Positions 41,201-52,942 are shown, counted from the first letter of the stretch. The stretch is DNA of 64,000 nucleotides from Euleptes europaea (GCF_029931775.1 NC_079323.1:38582882-38646881); one strand, 5' to 3'. Notes: generated from the letters alone by a model not told the origin. Numbers and translations are program-made.

Positions 41201-44200
41201 GGCAAGAATCCTGGAGTTGTCTTCCTCTCGGGTCTTTATTCAAATATGAACGGTCAGAAGGCACTTGCACTTGAAGACTTCTGCAAGTCTGTTGGTCATG
41301 CTTTTGTAAGGTACGCCTTGAGAGTGCTATGACGTTACTGTTGTAAATGACTGACTCTTCCTAATAATTGATCAGGGATAATTAATGTGCATCCCTACAT
41401 GTGGTGGGGAACAGACTGGATGAATCTGGTCCAAATGGGGAGCCACCTCCCAAAGTCTCAGAGCACAAAATTTGTTGATTCTCCTGAGCTGTTTTAAAAT
41501 GAATACACTCCAATACAGCATGGATGATAATAGGGAGACTCTTGTGACACTTCTATGTTGTGGAAGAAGGATCACTTCCAATCCCCTGCCCTCCACTATT
41601 TGCTGAAAAGTGTACTCCATTCATCTATTCAGCAGTGGGTTGCCTTGTGCTAAGTCGAAAGCCAAGAGAGTGTTGATTCTATTCGTTAAATATATATGTG
41701 TTATCAACAGTGCAGAATACCTCAGCCCCTACAGACTGCATTTAATGAAGCTTCATTCATGCACATGCGTTTGCAGTACATGGGGACTAGAAACAAGACA
41801 AAAACCTCTGCAGATTCTGAGCAAGGGGCTAAATGCTGGAAAATGATAACTTGCACTAAAGAATAATAAGATATTCTTGCCTACAAGGCAAAAATAGGGA
41901 CTATCCCTGGTAAACAGGAATAAATGGAAGATACAGTATTTACTCAAATTCAAGACTAGAGTTTTTTCAGGTATGCCATAAAAAAGAGGAGGTCATCTTA
42001 AATTTGCATTCAAATTACACTTATGTCCAACAATGAACTTTGTGTATAACATCTTAACATTCAGGATTGTCCTCTTATTGAGTAAATAGTATGCCATTGG
42101 GGTTCTTTTGTATATAGCTAGAGATACTGCCCATTTAGAAAAAAGTATGTGAAGGAAATAAGAGCTGTTTAGATGAGAAGAAAAGAAAGCTTGCTTTTAA
42201 TTGCACTGCTTCTCCTGACCTCAGCACCTTGAACTCTGACCATATGCACCCTTGTGCTGCTGAGCCAAGAAGATAGTAGGGCAAGGTGCTTCTGGTAAGG
42301 TATTGGCTAGTTTTGGGGCTTGCACCACTTTATTTCTCCTCCATTCATGCCTGTTTGGGGAGTTAGGCAAAGGCTACCTCCTTCCTCAGCTTTTGCCAGA
42401 TGCCCACCTGGCCAGCCCCCCTTCTACCTGGAGCCCAGCCAGCTGCCACCTCCCCGTGGTCTCAGGCCAAAGGAAAAAGCAGTCGAGCACCATAGTAGCG
42501 TGGCTAGTACTGAAAACGACATTATGGTTTGGGCTTTGTTCCTGTATGCCTTTCTGTATCTGTGACATTAGAAGCTATTTTTAATTGCCCAAGCAAGTGG
42601 ACCTCTTGAAAATGTCTAGTCTTTGTGGGGCCTGAGACAGAGAGTACATCTTCTCATCCACCTGGTATACCTTCTTTGCCTCAGATGTCATTGGCGGTCC
42701 ATGCAGAGGTGTAACATTTGAATAGGGAAAATTGAATGTGTGTAGATTCAGATTGCTTGGCTTATTTTCCCCCATCCACATAAAACATGCCCTGACCTGG
42801 ATGGCCCAGGCTAGCCTGATCTCGTCAGATCTCAGAAGCTAAGCAGGGTCAGCCCTGGTTAGTATTTGGATGGGAAACCACCAAGGAATACCAGGGTTGC
42901 TGTGCAGAGGAAGACACTGGCAAACCACCTCTGTTAGTCTCTTGCCATGAAAACCCCAAAAGGGGTCGCCATAAGTCGGCTTCGACGAAGGCACTTCACA
43001 CACACACACAGATAAAACATGGGAAGTTAACTGTGCAGCCTGCTTTTATGCATCTTGTATTTGCTGTACTGGATTGGTACGCTATTGCAAGGATTGCTGA
43101 AAAGATGTGTTGTCTCAATCATCTTTTCCTACAAAGTGTATGGTCTTGTTATATTGCCTTTTATTTTAATTGTTCATTTTGTTTGGGAATCATTTTGAGC
43201 TTGAAGAAGTCTATATATTATGTAGACTGATATTTTGATTTGACTTCATAGGTTTGATTACACTGGCTGTGGAAGTTCAGAAGGCAATGTCAAAGAAGCT
43301 ACAGTGGGGAAGTGGCGGAAGGATGTTCTTTCAGTACTGGATGAACTCACAGATGGACCACAGGTTGGTAAGATTATTTTTAAACCCAGCATACAATTTT
43401 CACAATCCTTTATGGTGAATCAAAATGGTTAGATATTTATTTATATACTTTATAGTCTACCTTTCTAGCTGAGACTCAAGGCAGATTACAAAAATGTAGT
43501 AATGCAGCAGGAATTCTACAAACTGTGCTGCAAGAAATGCAAAAACTGTACTGTAGAAATTAGAAAGCAACAAGTGGGAATCCGCAAAGGCTTTCAGGAG
43601 ACATCTAATTTCCCCCTCCTCCATTATTTCCTCTTTCCCTTTTCTAACAGCCCCCGTAGCCTCTCCCCTTTCCCTGCTTCCTTCTCTCCTAGGGTTGCCA
43701 ACCTCTAGGTGTGGCCTGGAGATCTCCTGGAATCACAACAAAACTCCAAACTACAAAGATCAGTTCCCCCTTGGGCTTGCCAGCTCCAGGTTGGGAAATT
43801 CTTGGAGATTTGGGAGTGGAGCCTTGGGAGGGAGAGGTTTGGAGAAAGAAAGAACCTGAGCAGGGTATAATGCCATAGACTCTACCCTCCAAAGCAGCCA
43901 TTTTCTACAGGGGAATTGATCTGTCATCTGGAGATCAGTTGTAATTTTGGGTGATCTCCAGCCCTCACCTTGAGGTTGGCAACCCTAGTTCCCCTGTAGG
44001 AGATGGCTGCTTTGAAGGGTGGAGGCTGTGGCATTATGCCTCTCTGAGGCCCCACTCTCCTCAGACTCCACTACACAATCTCCAGGAATTTCCCAACCCC
44101 AGCCAGGCCTGGCCCCAATTTATCTTCCCTCAATGCCAAAATAGGCCTGAAAAGGACCCTGCCTTCTTACTCACAAAAACCAGCCTGGAATACTGTATTT

Positions 44201-47200
44201 GCCTAGCAACAGCCACTGAGGGAATCCATTGCTTAAAGCTACAGGCATACCTTTTATCATTTTCAGGTTTTTTAACCCAAACCCCCCCCCCCATATTTTA
44301 TTTTATTTTAGATTTCATATTTTTCTGCAAACCTTGGGGCCCTTTTCAGGTTTAAAGAAAGATTTGTCTTGCTCGTTAACAGCTCCAATCACAGTCCAGA
44401 TTTAAGAATCCTCAGATTGGGCTGGCTTGGCTATTAGTTTATAGATACAGTATAAACAAATGTATACAATTAATATTGCTATAAAGCACAGCCCTTGTTA
44501 CTTTGTAAAACTATCCTCCAAACAGTTCTGATTTTACTACAGCCCTATCACTGTGTATGTGTCTCTGCAGAAGCAAATTTTCTGTTGACCTGAAAAACAT
44601 TTAGCAGGAATTGGACAGCTAGTATGATAATTTAGTGTGTAATTATCATTGGGCAGTTGTGGAAAATAGTTGGGAGCATAGCTGGGAAGCAGGAGATGAG
44701 TATCATCAGTAAGCAATAACATCAATGTAGCAATAACATCAAGAGTGTAAACTGTGTGGTAACTGTGTTAACTTGAAATACTACTAAAAGTCAGTAATCA
44801 GCCTTTAGGTTCTACTTGAGGTAAAAGTCTGACTAAAAAATGAATTAGCACATACATTCTCAGTCAGTCCTCACACTGCTTAATCTCCTGTGTTTATGAT
44901 GGATTAATTGCACATCACATAGTAAATCCATGCTTTTTGTTTCTGTGGCACAAAAACGCTAACATCTGTTGGTTTGATGTTTTAAGATTTTAGTTGGTTC
45001 TAGTTTGGGCGGATGGCTGATGCTTCATGCAGCAATTGCCCGACCAGAAAAGGTGGCTGCTCTGGTTGGAATAGCTGCAGCTGCAGACAATCTTGTAGCA
45101 ACTTTTCAACAACTTCCTGTAGAGGTAAGAAGAGACACCGGCTTTTTAGAAATCCTGATATCCAACTGATATCCTCTTTATGGCACTGCAACTACACAAA
45201 AGAATCCAGGCAAAATTCAAAGACAGGACTGACTAGGTGTTTGAATTTTGCCTAGATTCTTTTGTGAACTTGCAGTGCCATAAAGAGGATATCAGTTGGG
45301 CAAAGAAACGCTAGAGAACATTCCTGTGTTGCAAGCTTTTGCAAATAAAAATTGTTTTACATTATGTTCCTTTTGCTGCATATAACTTTTGTTTCTTACC
45401 TTTTATTTAATCACTAGCTAAATGTCAAGTGATGATTGTCAGGTTAGTACGTTTAGGGATGGCCTTTATTGTAGGAGAATTGTAAAGGCCGCTGGAGGAA
45501 CTGCTATATATGGCTTGCCTGTCGATATGTGAAGCCACCTTATACTGAGTCAGACCATTGCTCTTCCAAGGTCAGTATTGTCTACTCTGACAGGCAGCAG
45601 CTCTCCAGGGTCTCGGGAAAAGGCTTTTCACATCACCTGCTACGTGATCCTTTTAATTGGAGATGTCAGGGGTTGAATTTAGGATTTCGTGCATACAAAG
45701 CACATCCTGTATGTCTGTGCAAGAGGTCTTTCATGCCACATTATTGTCCTCCCCAGTGTAGACTGTATTTTTGCCTCCTACAAATAGATAGTAGACATCC
45801 CCTGTAATAGAAAAATAAAAGATGGTCTGGGCTAGGAGTCAGTAGGATTATTTTGTTTCTTGTGTTCTAAATGTTTATTTTGTCTCATGGAGGACAATGG
45901 GAGCCATTAAAAACTGATGCACATGGCTTTTGTATATGATTTTGAAGAATACCATGCAAAACCAGCTGTGTGCTTATGGAACTGCATATGTTTTGCATCA
46001 TTTTGATTACTTATTAATTATAATATTCTCTTGCATAAGTTCAGTGGATGAATATTTTGTGTGTGGGGTGCTGGTGTTCTAAATGAGTGAAGCCAGCAGT
46101 CTCTATCTGACAGTGCTATGTTTTTGAAGGTAGGAAAGTCTCTTTACTCAGAAAGAGTTAATGATCATAATTTGCGTTGCGGCATAGGCTGTTCCAGGTG
46201 TTTCAGGTGCTTTACAAGGCTGCTGACACATTAATCTATCTCCTCTTTTGGACGAGGAGCTGAAGTTGAAGAAAAGTTAGGAGGGCTGCATCCAGGCATC
46301 GCAAGCAACCAATGGTTTGTTTAGTATGAGCTTGAGCTTCATTTTCGTGCCTGCACACCCCACCCACTCTTATGCAGAGGCAAGATTCAAGACTAAGTCA
46401 GGAAATATTCAATCTATCTACATTTTATTGTGATGTCCAAATTTGGGTACTTCCGCAACTTGGGGTTTCTTTGTTTGTGTTCATGATGGGGGTTAGTAAA
46501 CCAGAATTAAGCTGTGGTTTCTAAATCAAGCCTTTGATCTTAGTTTCAGTGAGAAGGGGAAGGAACATGTGAACGTCAGAATAAACCAGGCTTGAGTTTG
46601 TGATGCCTGAATACAGAATGGCTTGCCTGATGCTTCCTAGGAAGTTCACAGATACACAGTTCAAACTGTTATTCATAGCTCATAGCCACTGTGCATTCCG
46701 GCTTGTACCCAGAACAGTTGTCAAAATGCTGGACATGTATTTTCCACTACTGCAGGAGATGCAGGTTAGGCTGCATCTAGATTACCCTGCAATAATCTCT
46801 CAGTCTCTACTTACCCCCTGGTTTTGCTTCATGCTCTGCATCCAGTCTCCATATGTGAGGGTGATGAAGGGCTTTATTGCCTGGTCAAAATGGCTAATAA
46901 TCCTGGAATTTGTCTTAAATGGAAATGTGTGGCTTAATTCAGTTGTTAGCTCCTCATGGCACATTAGAATGATGCAAGTCCGTCCATGAGGGCATTATAG
47001 TGATGTGCAGATGTGTGTGAACTTGCCCTGGATTAAATTGGATTACAATGGTTTTTAGGTCTCTTTCAAGGAGTCTATCACATATGTTTAATTTTATAGG
47101 TGAAGCAGGAAATAGAAGAAAAGGGCGAATGGAAGTTGCCAACCAAGCACAACGAAGAAGGCTTTTACACTTTGCCATATGAAGTCATTCAAGAAGCAGA

Positions 47201-47441
47201 AAATCACTGTGTGTTGGGTGCTCCTCTTCCCATAAATTGCCCTGTGCGACTTCTCCATGGCATAAAAGATGAAGATATTCCATGGCAGGTTTCCTTGAAA
47301 ATTGCTGAACGTGTGATCAGCACAGATGTGGATATTATTCTCCGCAAAGTTGGGCAACATCGAATGAAAGAACAAGATGATATCAAACTTATTGTGTACA
47401 CTGTTGAAGACTTGATTGACAAGCTGACCACACTAGCATGA
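37777..47441 (+). CDS. ABHD10: ABHD10, mitochondrial alpha/beta-hydrolase (complete, 5 coding exons)
   Basis: ABHD10 is a mitochondrial-matrix serine hydrolase that removes S-acyl groups (for example from peroxiredoxin-5) and hydrolyses drug acyl-glucuronides in liver (family knowledge). Five exons join to 843 nt, 280 residues, against 306 in human. The catalytic triad can be placed by alignment to human from memory: Ser127 in GSSLG (nucleophile elbow G-x-S-x-G), Asp224 in [10 protein letters not shown], His254 in GQHRMKE, each exactly 25 less than human 152/249/279. The N-terminus ([20 protein letters not shown]) is Arg-rich, lacks acidic residues and looks like a shortened import sequence. 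The ATG is the first after the promoter, in good context (gacATGg). No disabling change seen. Confidence 0.97.
38145..38245 (+). repeat. Truncated type-G repeat ending in (AT)n
   Basis: attcacagtgggtagccgtg through gagtccagtagcgc matches the left part of the repeat at 36567, then changes abruptly into about 30 bases of pure AT. Confidence 0.75.
40696..40905 (+). repeat. Sauria-type tRNA-SINE (type F)
   Basis: Head gcatagttgttagaatgttg, B box ggttcaaatcccccc, then tgctgggtgaccttggccag and the tail ccccattagagataccagtg. Slightly degenerate poly-III boxes. Confidence 0.75.
41127..41310 (+). CDS. ABHD10: ABHD10 exon 2
   Basis: Acceptor ttctgtttag, donor gtacgc at 41311; 184 nt, phase 1 to 2. 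Reads [20 protein letters not shown] then [20 protein letters not shown] and [10 protein letters not shown]. The oxyanion-side loop is [10 protein letters not shown] (human IPGYLSYMNG). Confidence 0.95.
41311..43251 (+). other. ABHD10 intron 2
   Basis: One full 5S-derived SINE (42790-43011). Nothing else recognised in 41311-42780. Confidence 0.7.
42790..43011 (+). repeat. 5S rRNA-derived SINE, full length, 10-bp TSD
   Basis: Bases 42810-42905 follow 5S rRNA closely (agcctgatctcgtcagatct, cagaagctaagcagggtcag, tatttggatgggaaaccacc). The 3' half ends gtcgccataagtcggcttcg, acgaaggcacttcacacaca. Flanked by ATAAAACATG at 42780-42789 and 43012-43021. The internal 5S-type promoter would allow polymerase III transcription. 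Confidence 0.9.
43252..43363 (+). CDS. ABHD10: ABHD10 exon 3
   Basis: Acceptor tgacttcatag, donor gttggt at 43364; 112 nt, phase 2 to 0. Reads [20 protein letters not shown] then [17 protein letters not shown], close to human FDYSGVGSSDGNSEESTLGK. Confidence 0.95.
43364..44986 (+). other. ABHD10 intron 3
   Basis: Contains a LINE-tail scrap (43433-43500, reverse of a gagtctcagc..aaagg tail), the nested type-B MITEs (43690-44110) and a 12-base C run near 44283. The rest is plain. Confidence 0.7.
43690..44110. mobile_element. Type-B MITE with a second copy nested in it
   Basis: The outer copy starts TAGGGTTGCCAACCTCTAGG (43690) and resumes at 43988. The inner copy, in opposite orientation, spans 43771-43987 (ttgggcttgccagctccagg .. 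gaggttggcaaccct a). Flanks of the inner copy are gttccccc and gttcccct, an 8-base duplication with one mismatch, hAT-like. Confidence 0.78.
44987..45124 (+). CDS. ABHD10: ABHD10 exon 4 (nucleophile serine)
   Basis: Acceptor atgttttaag, donor gtaaga at 45125; 46 codons. Starts [20 protein letters not shown], which carries the catalytic Ser in GSSLG, and ends FQQLPVE. Confidence 0.96.
45162..45299. repeat. Inverted repeat with 61-bp arms, 16-base spacer
   Basis: Left arm 45162-45222 (ccaactgatatcctctttat ggcactgca..) and right arm 45239-45299 (..tgcagtgccataaagagg atatcagttgg) pair with few mismatches and one small bulge. It begins 37 bases after the exon 4 donor. Confidence 0.88.
45526..45800 (-). 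repeat. tRNA-derived SINE (type E)
   Basis: Plus-strand gaagccaccttatactgagt, cagaccattg.. and ggtcagtattgtctactctg are the reverse complement of the tail half of the copy at 11548. The tRNA-like end towards 45720 is degenerate. Confidence 0.7.
47100..47441 (+). CDS. ABHD10: ABHD10 exon 5 (Asp and His of the triad, stop)
   Basis: Acceptor taattttatag; 113 codons plus TGA. Contains [20 protein letters not shown] and [20 protein letters not shown], ending IDKLTTLA. Confidence 0.96.
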   Translation: MKQEIEEKGEWKLPTKHNEEGFYTLPYEVIQEAENHCVLGAPLPINCPVRLLHGIKDEDIPWQVSLKIAERVISTDVDIILRKVGQHRMKEQDDIKLIVYTVEDLIDKLTTLA

Positions 47442-47980
47442 ATTGCAATACAGGCAAGAGCAGAAGTTTGCACTTGGCTCTGTTGGGGCGGGAGGAGTTC
47501 AAACTGTGACTGGTCATCTGGAGGGACCTGGAGCTTTAAAGTTGTTTCTGCATCCCTTTTTTTTTTTTTTTGGTAAATTTGTATTTTAATATAGCATTTG
47601 CACAAATGACAGAAAATGTGAAGAAAATGCTGCTGCCTAAATCCTTTCTACCACAACCAAATCACCTTTTTTGGCAGTTCCTATTTCCTATGCTTTTGTA
47701 CCCAGATATACTTGTGCCAATAATTTTTACTTTCTTATACTATGTTGTGACTTTTTCATCTTTTTTACACCTTAAAATAAATATGCATTCTAATGTTCTT
47801 CCACTTGAGCTGTAAAATGCAACATATCTATTCAAACTCAGAAGAAAACTGCCTGGAATACTTGCACACTATTTTTGGTTCATTACAAATACAGTTGAAG
47901 AAAGGCTTGCTTAGTATTTTTTTTGGGGGGGGGGTGTTGAAACGAATGGGGAAAATAAACATGTTTCATATTTAAATTTA
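47442..47980 (+). other. ABHD10: ABHD10 3' UTR
   Basis: Follows the stop codon, with two good poly(A) signals: AATAAA at 47776-47781 and at 47954-47959. A T14-type run lies at 47557. A third AATAAA at 48308 has an A19 tract 15 bases downstream (see findings). Confidence 0.65.
47776..47781 (+). terminator. ABHD10 poly(A) signal candidate
   Basis: AATAAA about 335 bases after the stop codon. A second hexamer follows at 47954. Confidence 0.55.
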
Positions 47981-50103
47981 GCTTGAATTACTCACGTGCT
48001 GCTTACAAAAGAGTTAGAAGCTTCTGGAACTGTTCCGTGTTATTTTCTAATCCGTCCTGTCACCACAGTAAAATCAAAGTCAAGCCAATTGCCTAGTATA
48101 CATCTATGCATTAAAGAAATAATATATAGAGTCAGATATTTGTTTACCTAAAACACACTACATGGAATCAAGCCCTAGTCCTTCAATGAGTTATTTCCAA
48201 GCAGTGTGTGGTGGCTAGGTATAAAGGGAGTTATGCAGATAGTACAACCCAATCATGATCTTGTTTCGTGTGTCTACAGGTAATATTCCATCGTATTGCT
48301 ATTTTGAAATAAATGTCTGCTTGTTTGCAAAAAAAAAAAAAAAAAAAGCCTGCTCAGTTCAGTCATCTTGTGATTTTATTTGTGAATGGTGAGTTCACTG
48401 GATTTTCCAATGCACAGGCATGATTTGGGGGGAAATATCTTCTAGAATTACTGGTCAGTTAAGTGATACTACCTGAGTGTTTACAGTGGTTACTAGAACA
48501 TACTCTTCTGCATGTAGTCTAAAAGAAACAGTGAAAGCATGGGGTTCTAAGGCTAGTTCCTTTTTGCAGGTTTTCTTAGAAGGCTTTCCATTACAGGATG
48601 TAGCCTTTTTGGGGTGAGAGGGAGAAAAACAACCACTAATGCCTGTATGGAATGGGATCTCTTAACCAAAAAAAGTTGAAAAATACGTTACTAATCTAGA
48701 ATATGCATTATGAGCTTAAAACCAAATCCTATATCTAATTCTGCAGTAAGAATGATATTGATAGATCATGAAACTAAAGACTGAGAGTTGTGTGGCTTAT
48801 TCTGTTATACCCCATGGCTATTGTCTAAAAGCCTTTTTTCTTTTGGCATTGTTCTCTTTCTTGAGCACAGGAATTTTTTTCAGAGAGCAAATTATTCTTA
48901 CTACCATGTGAAATGCAAGATGGTTTGAGTAAAAAGTCAGAATTACAGACCATGTTACTGTGCAACTTTAGGGTGCATTTTTATTATGGGTAACTATCAG
49001 CTGTGGGTACTAAAACTATTTCTGTGAGGAAAAGTCATGGTCTTAGTGAGTTCTGTTCCCACAGAGGCTCTTCATCACTTGGAGTCTAGTAAAATGCATT
49101 TTTGATTCTCAGCATTTACTATTGAACATCTCTGGGGAAAGTTTGCCTTTAACTGTGAAGTAGCAAATGTAGTTCAGCACCTTTGAGAAACATGACCCTG
49201 CCTGTCTACACAAGCCTAAATGACTGGTGCATGAACCTAAAGTACAGCGTCAGCATAATTTTGTGCTGCTCCTGTTGAAAGCTGACTGTACATTCTTCAA
49301 TCCTCAACTCATATTTATGTTACAAAACTACCTTGATAAATACCTTGTTGTGTTAATATGGATCCAGTGTTACTAGCAAAAGTTATGGTCTTGTTCCCTA
49401 TACAGTAGTAGACGGCAAGATGGATGCTTATTTGCTTTTCTGTTGTACAGCCAAGGTATGCATTGGAAGAAACCTCAGTGTCCTTCGTTCTGGTTTTCTG
49501 ATTTCTACTGGGTGATCACATTAGAGCTACTTATTCAAAAATTTTAATGTCTTCCATGAAGATATGAAATGTGGCTCCTTGAACCAAATTATGCTTAGGA
49601 GGAGTTTGAGGGCTAAAGCAAGCTTTGCTTCTTCTCTTATCTCCTTTGTAACTTGTGTGTACAATTCAGATGCTGCCTGAGACGCTTCAATAAATGCACC
49701 CAGGTGTGGTAGTAAAGAAATGGTTTTAGAAGTAACAGTTGACTTACATAGCCGTAGCATGAGTTCTGAAAAATAAATGTTTTTACATAGTTATAATTTG
49801 AACATAAAGCAAAGATAACGATTCACTTTTTTTTTTCTTCTGTAACTACATTAAACAACTTGTACTCATTAAAAAGATTCTGAAGTATTCGTTTCCTGGT
49901 ACACAGTTATTCTGTTACTATCCAAACATAGGAATTTAAAAGTTCAACTATACAGCATCACATTCGTTTAAAAACCAGTGTGACTGGGCTGGGGCAGGGG
50001 GTGTCAGAAAGGCTTAAAATAATGTGGAGTTTTGAAGAATCGGATAGAAATGTTTCTTCCCCGTATTCCCAGAATGCAGGGCTGCTCAGTGAAGTTAATA
50101 GGT

Positions 50104-50310
50104 GGTAAGATTCAGGGCCAGGCAGAGGAAGTACTTTGTATGATGGATAATTAAATATGGAAATTCACTGCCACATAATGCAAAGGTGGCAAGCCACTCA
50201 AGAGGCTTTAAAAGGAGGCTGGACACATTGGTGGCAGATAAGGCTTCCCAGCATCTGTTAATGAAATGATTGTGGGCAGACACAACGCTTAAAATCAGTT
50301 GCACAGCAGT
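50104..50310 (+). repeat. CR1 LINE 3' fragment, old
   Basis: Diverged but recognisable order: aattcactgccacataatgc, ggtggcaagccactcaagag, gctttaaaaggaggctggac. This parallels the CR1 end at 63420-63520 (aactccctgccccaaaatgt .. ggctttaagaggggagtgga). Confidence 0.6.
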
Positions 50311-52306
50311 ATGAGGACAGAAGGAGCAGACTTATTCTGTTTGCTGGAGTCATCGAAGTACAGTGAACCATTAGTGGGAACACATTAAATCAGCAGTTTT
50401 CAGACTTGATCCATTCCTAAGTTTCCTGTATCTTGCAGGACCCATTTGCAGAGTGACGCTACTTTCTCCCCTCCCCGACTGAACCTGCAAGAACCTATCA
50501 CGTGCTTACCTATCCCACGCTTGGCCAGGGCTGACCACTGTACTTTTATCCCGTCCTGAAGTACTCTTAGCGGCATAGTGGTTCTTCCCTCTCTGTTTTC
50601 AATCCATTTCAATACCTTTATTGGCATCCCTTCGAGCAATCAAACGGAGTGTAACCTAGCCACTGTACATCATTTCACCTCGCCTCTTAATTACGGCACC
50701 AAGAAATTTAGCCCCTCTCTGTTTTATCCTGTACTGTTTTATTGCAATGAGGTAGGTTGGGAAGGCCGAGAGAGTGCCTAGAGTTCTCAACGGAGTTCTC
50801 CACCCTGGGTGCCTGGCTGGGTCTTGTCTACCAATGCTGTGATCCAGGAGGTGATTGTACTAGGCTATGGTGCATCTTCTCTTAGGCAGCCAGCACGGAT
50901 CGATCCTGTACAATGGTGCTTGTGTGGAAGGCTGAGCCATTCCGAGGGAATAAACAGGAGTCAAAGTGGTGGTGCTGCCTTCTCTTTTCCTGCCATTGTG
51001 CTAAGCAGGCCCACGCCTTCATTGTTCCCCTCTGAGTGAAAGGTTGTAAGCCATCCTGCACTACTTCCCCCAATATATTGTATTTTTTGGTAACCCCCAA
51101 TATAAGGACCACGGTGTTGAAGACTTAACAAACTTGCTGTGGTTTAGGTGTTTGCGCCAGATGTCATTTTGTGAGAGGTGTGAGATTTTGCTGCAGAAGA
51201 TAGGTGTACGGACCCACGGAAGAAGGGTATTTAGGGCAAAAGGTGTAGTGAGGTGACTAAGGCCCAGCTGCCGAAAAGATAATGGTGCACTAGGTGGCTG
51301 AGCAGAGATGAAAATGCAGTCAGAATAGATGTGAAGCCCAGTGGTTGTTGCTGGACATAGCCTGGATGAGTCCTTCAAAAACCAAAACAGCCCTGGAAAT
51401 GTCCCTGCCTCCTCTCCCTACCTTTTACGGACAGAAACAAAGGCTTGAATGCTGGCAATAATGTGGTTGCTGAAGCATCTACTTTACATGCAGCCTAGCA
51501 TCTCCCAGTTTTAGTGTTAATGGGGATCTAATACCCTTCTGTTGCCATGCTATAGGGTTAAAACCACTACAAATTAAAATACTGTTTTGTTTTGTTTGGG
51601 GGGTGTTGGTATTATGGACCATATGCATCAAATACATGCATATTTCAGAATTATACATACGTGCTGTACTCCCCCTTACATGCAACATGCTTAAGGCAAT
51701 GGTTAAATAAATAGGCTTGCTCAGGTACTTCATTTGTCTAGCTGCAGCTGTGTACAATAGGATGAGTTCTAGGAAAGCTGGATTATAGAACAAAGTATTT
51801 TGGCCTTTAAAAAAACCCAGTACATAATACCAAGAGCCTGCAGTCAAATGAGGTCACCTATTGAATATTTCATGTATTCAAGCACAGAAGATGCTGAGAA
51901 TTATATAAATTCTGGTGCTCATGACTCCAGAACTTGGCAGAGGAGAGAATCCACAGAGAGGAGGTTCGGTTGTACAAAGCCAAAGATATCTGATGTGCAA
52001 AGCATTTCACTGCTACTTACTTAGTGTGGATAACTGTATGCACATTTTAATGAAAAGATGCCTTTAAGACTGGGCTTTTGGCTTTGTCATGGGGAGCATT
52101 CCTCAGGAAAAAGGGAACATGCTAACCATGCTTGTGTGACAATTATGCTGCTGGACTATACCACTTCAGAATGCAAGTGGGGATATGAATGCTTTATTTT
52201 TAAAGAAAAGCTCCCCCTGTTCAATCAGGATACTTACATGAACCTGGAGGAAACATTTTACATAACAAAATAAAAATCTGCTTGGATAGCACTTGTAATT
52301 TTCAGA

Positions 52307-52942
52307 GCAAACCTGAAGGGGCCCCCGAAAGGGGATTGGAGGCTTGACCCCTGTCCTGGCATCAGTGCTACCTGCCCCGGCTAAATTGGCATTAATGCTG
52401 GTGCAGGGCCACTGATGCCAGCACCGGGGAGCCACACAGCAGCACCCCACATGGGCACTGGTTAGGGTTGCCAGGTCCCTCTTTGCCACCGGCGGGAGGT
52501 TTTGGGGGTGAAGCCTGAGGAGGGCGGGGTTTGGGGAGGTTAGTGACTTCAATGCCATAGAGTCCAATTGGCAAAGTGGCTGTTTTCTCCAGGTGAACTG
52601 ATCTCTGTTGGCTGGAGATCCGTTGTAATAGCAGGAGATCTCCAGCTACTACCTGGGGCTTGGCAACCCTGGTGCAGGTGCATTCGGGGCATTCCCGAGA
52701 GCAGGACTTACTTTTGTCAGCTCCCTGAAGCCTTTCATCCCAGGAATGCCCCCTTTTTTGCCAGTGCAAACTTGCTCCTGCAAAAAGGGAGGTATAGCCC
52801 TGTGAAACTCAATGGAGGAATTTCATGGGGTTTTCTTAAAATTTCATTTTTGGCTTGCTGCACCAAGGCGGCAAGCCGCTCAGGAGGCAGCGCAGCTGTG
52901 CCATCCCCAGGCTTGCCCCAACTACCCCCCACCAGATTGCTC
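52307..52942. repeat. Family-A repeat, copy 8, split by a type-B MITE
   Basis: Left part gcaaacctgaaggggccccc to ..gcaccccacatgggcactgg; right part gtgcaggtgcattcgggg to ccccaccagattgct. The left part matches copy 7 and the right part continues the same order after the MITE at 52463-52670. Confidence 0.68.
52463..52670. mobile_element. Type-B MITE
   Basis: Starts TAGGGTTGCCAGGTCCCTCT and ends GGGGCTTGGCAACCCT. About 208 bp, interior ccatagagtccaattggcaa and ctggagatc palindromes as in all B copies. Confidence 0.8.

Larger units (their letters stand above)
45125..47099 (+). other. ABHD10 intron 4
   Basis: Starts with a long inverted repeat (45162-45299), then a minus-strand SINE-E (45526-45800). 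45810-47090 contains nothing I recognise. Confidence 0.7.

Noticed and set aside
42810-42905. 5S rRNA gene
   Set aside because: The similarity is strong, but the segment continues into a SINE tail with (CA)n and is flanked by a 10-bp TSD; other diverged copies exist in the window.
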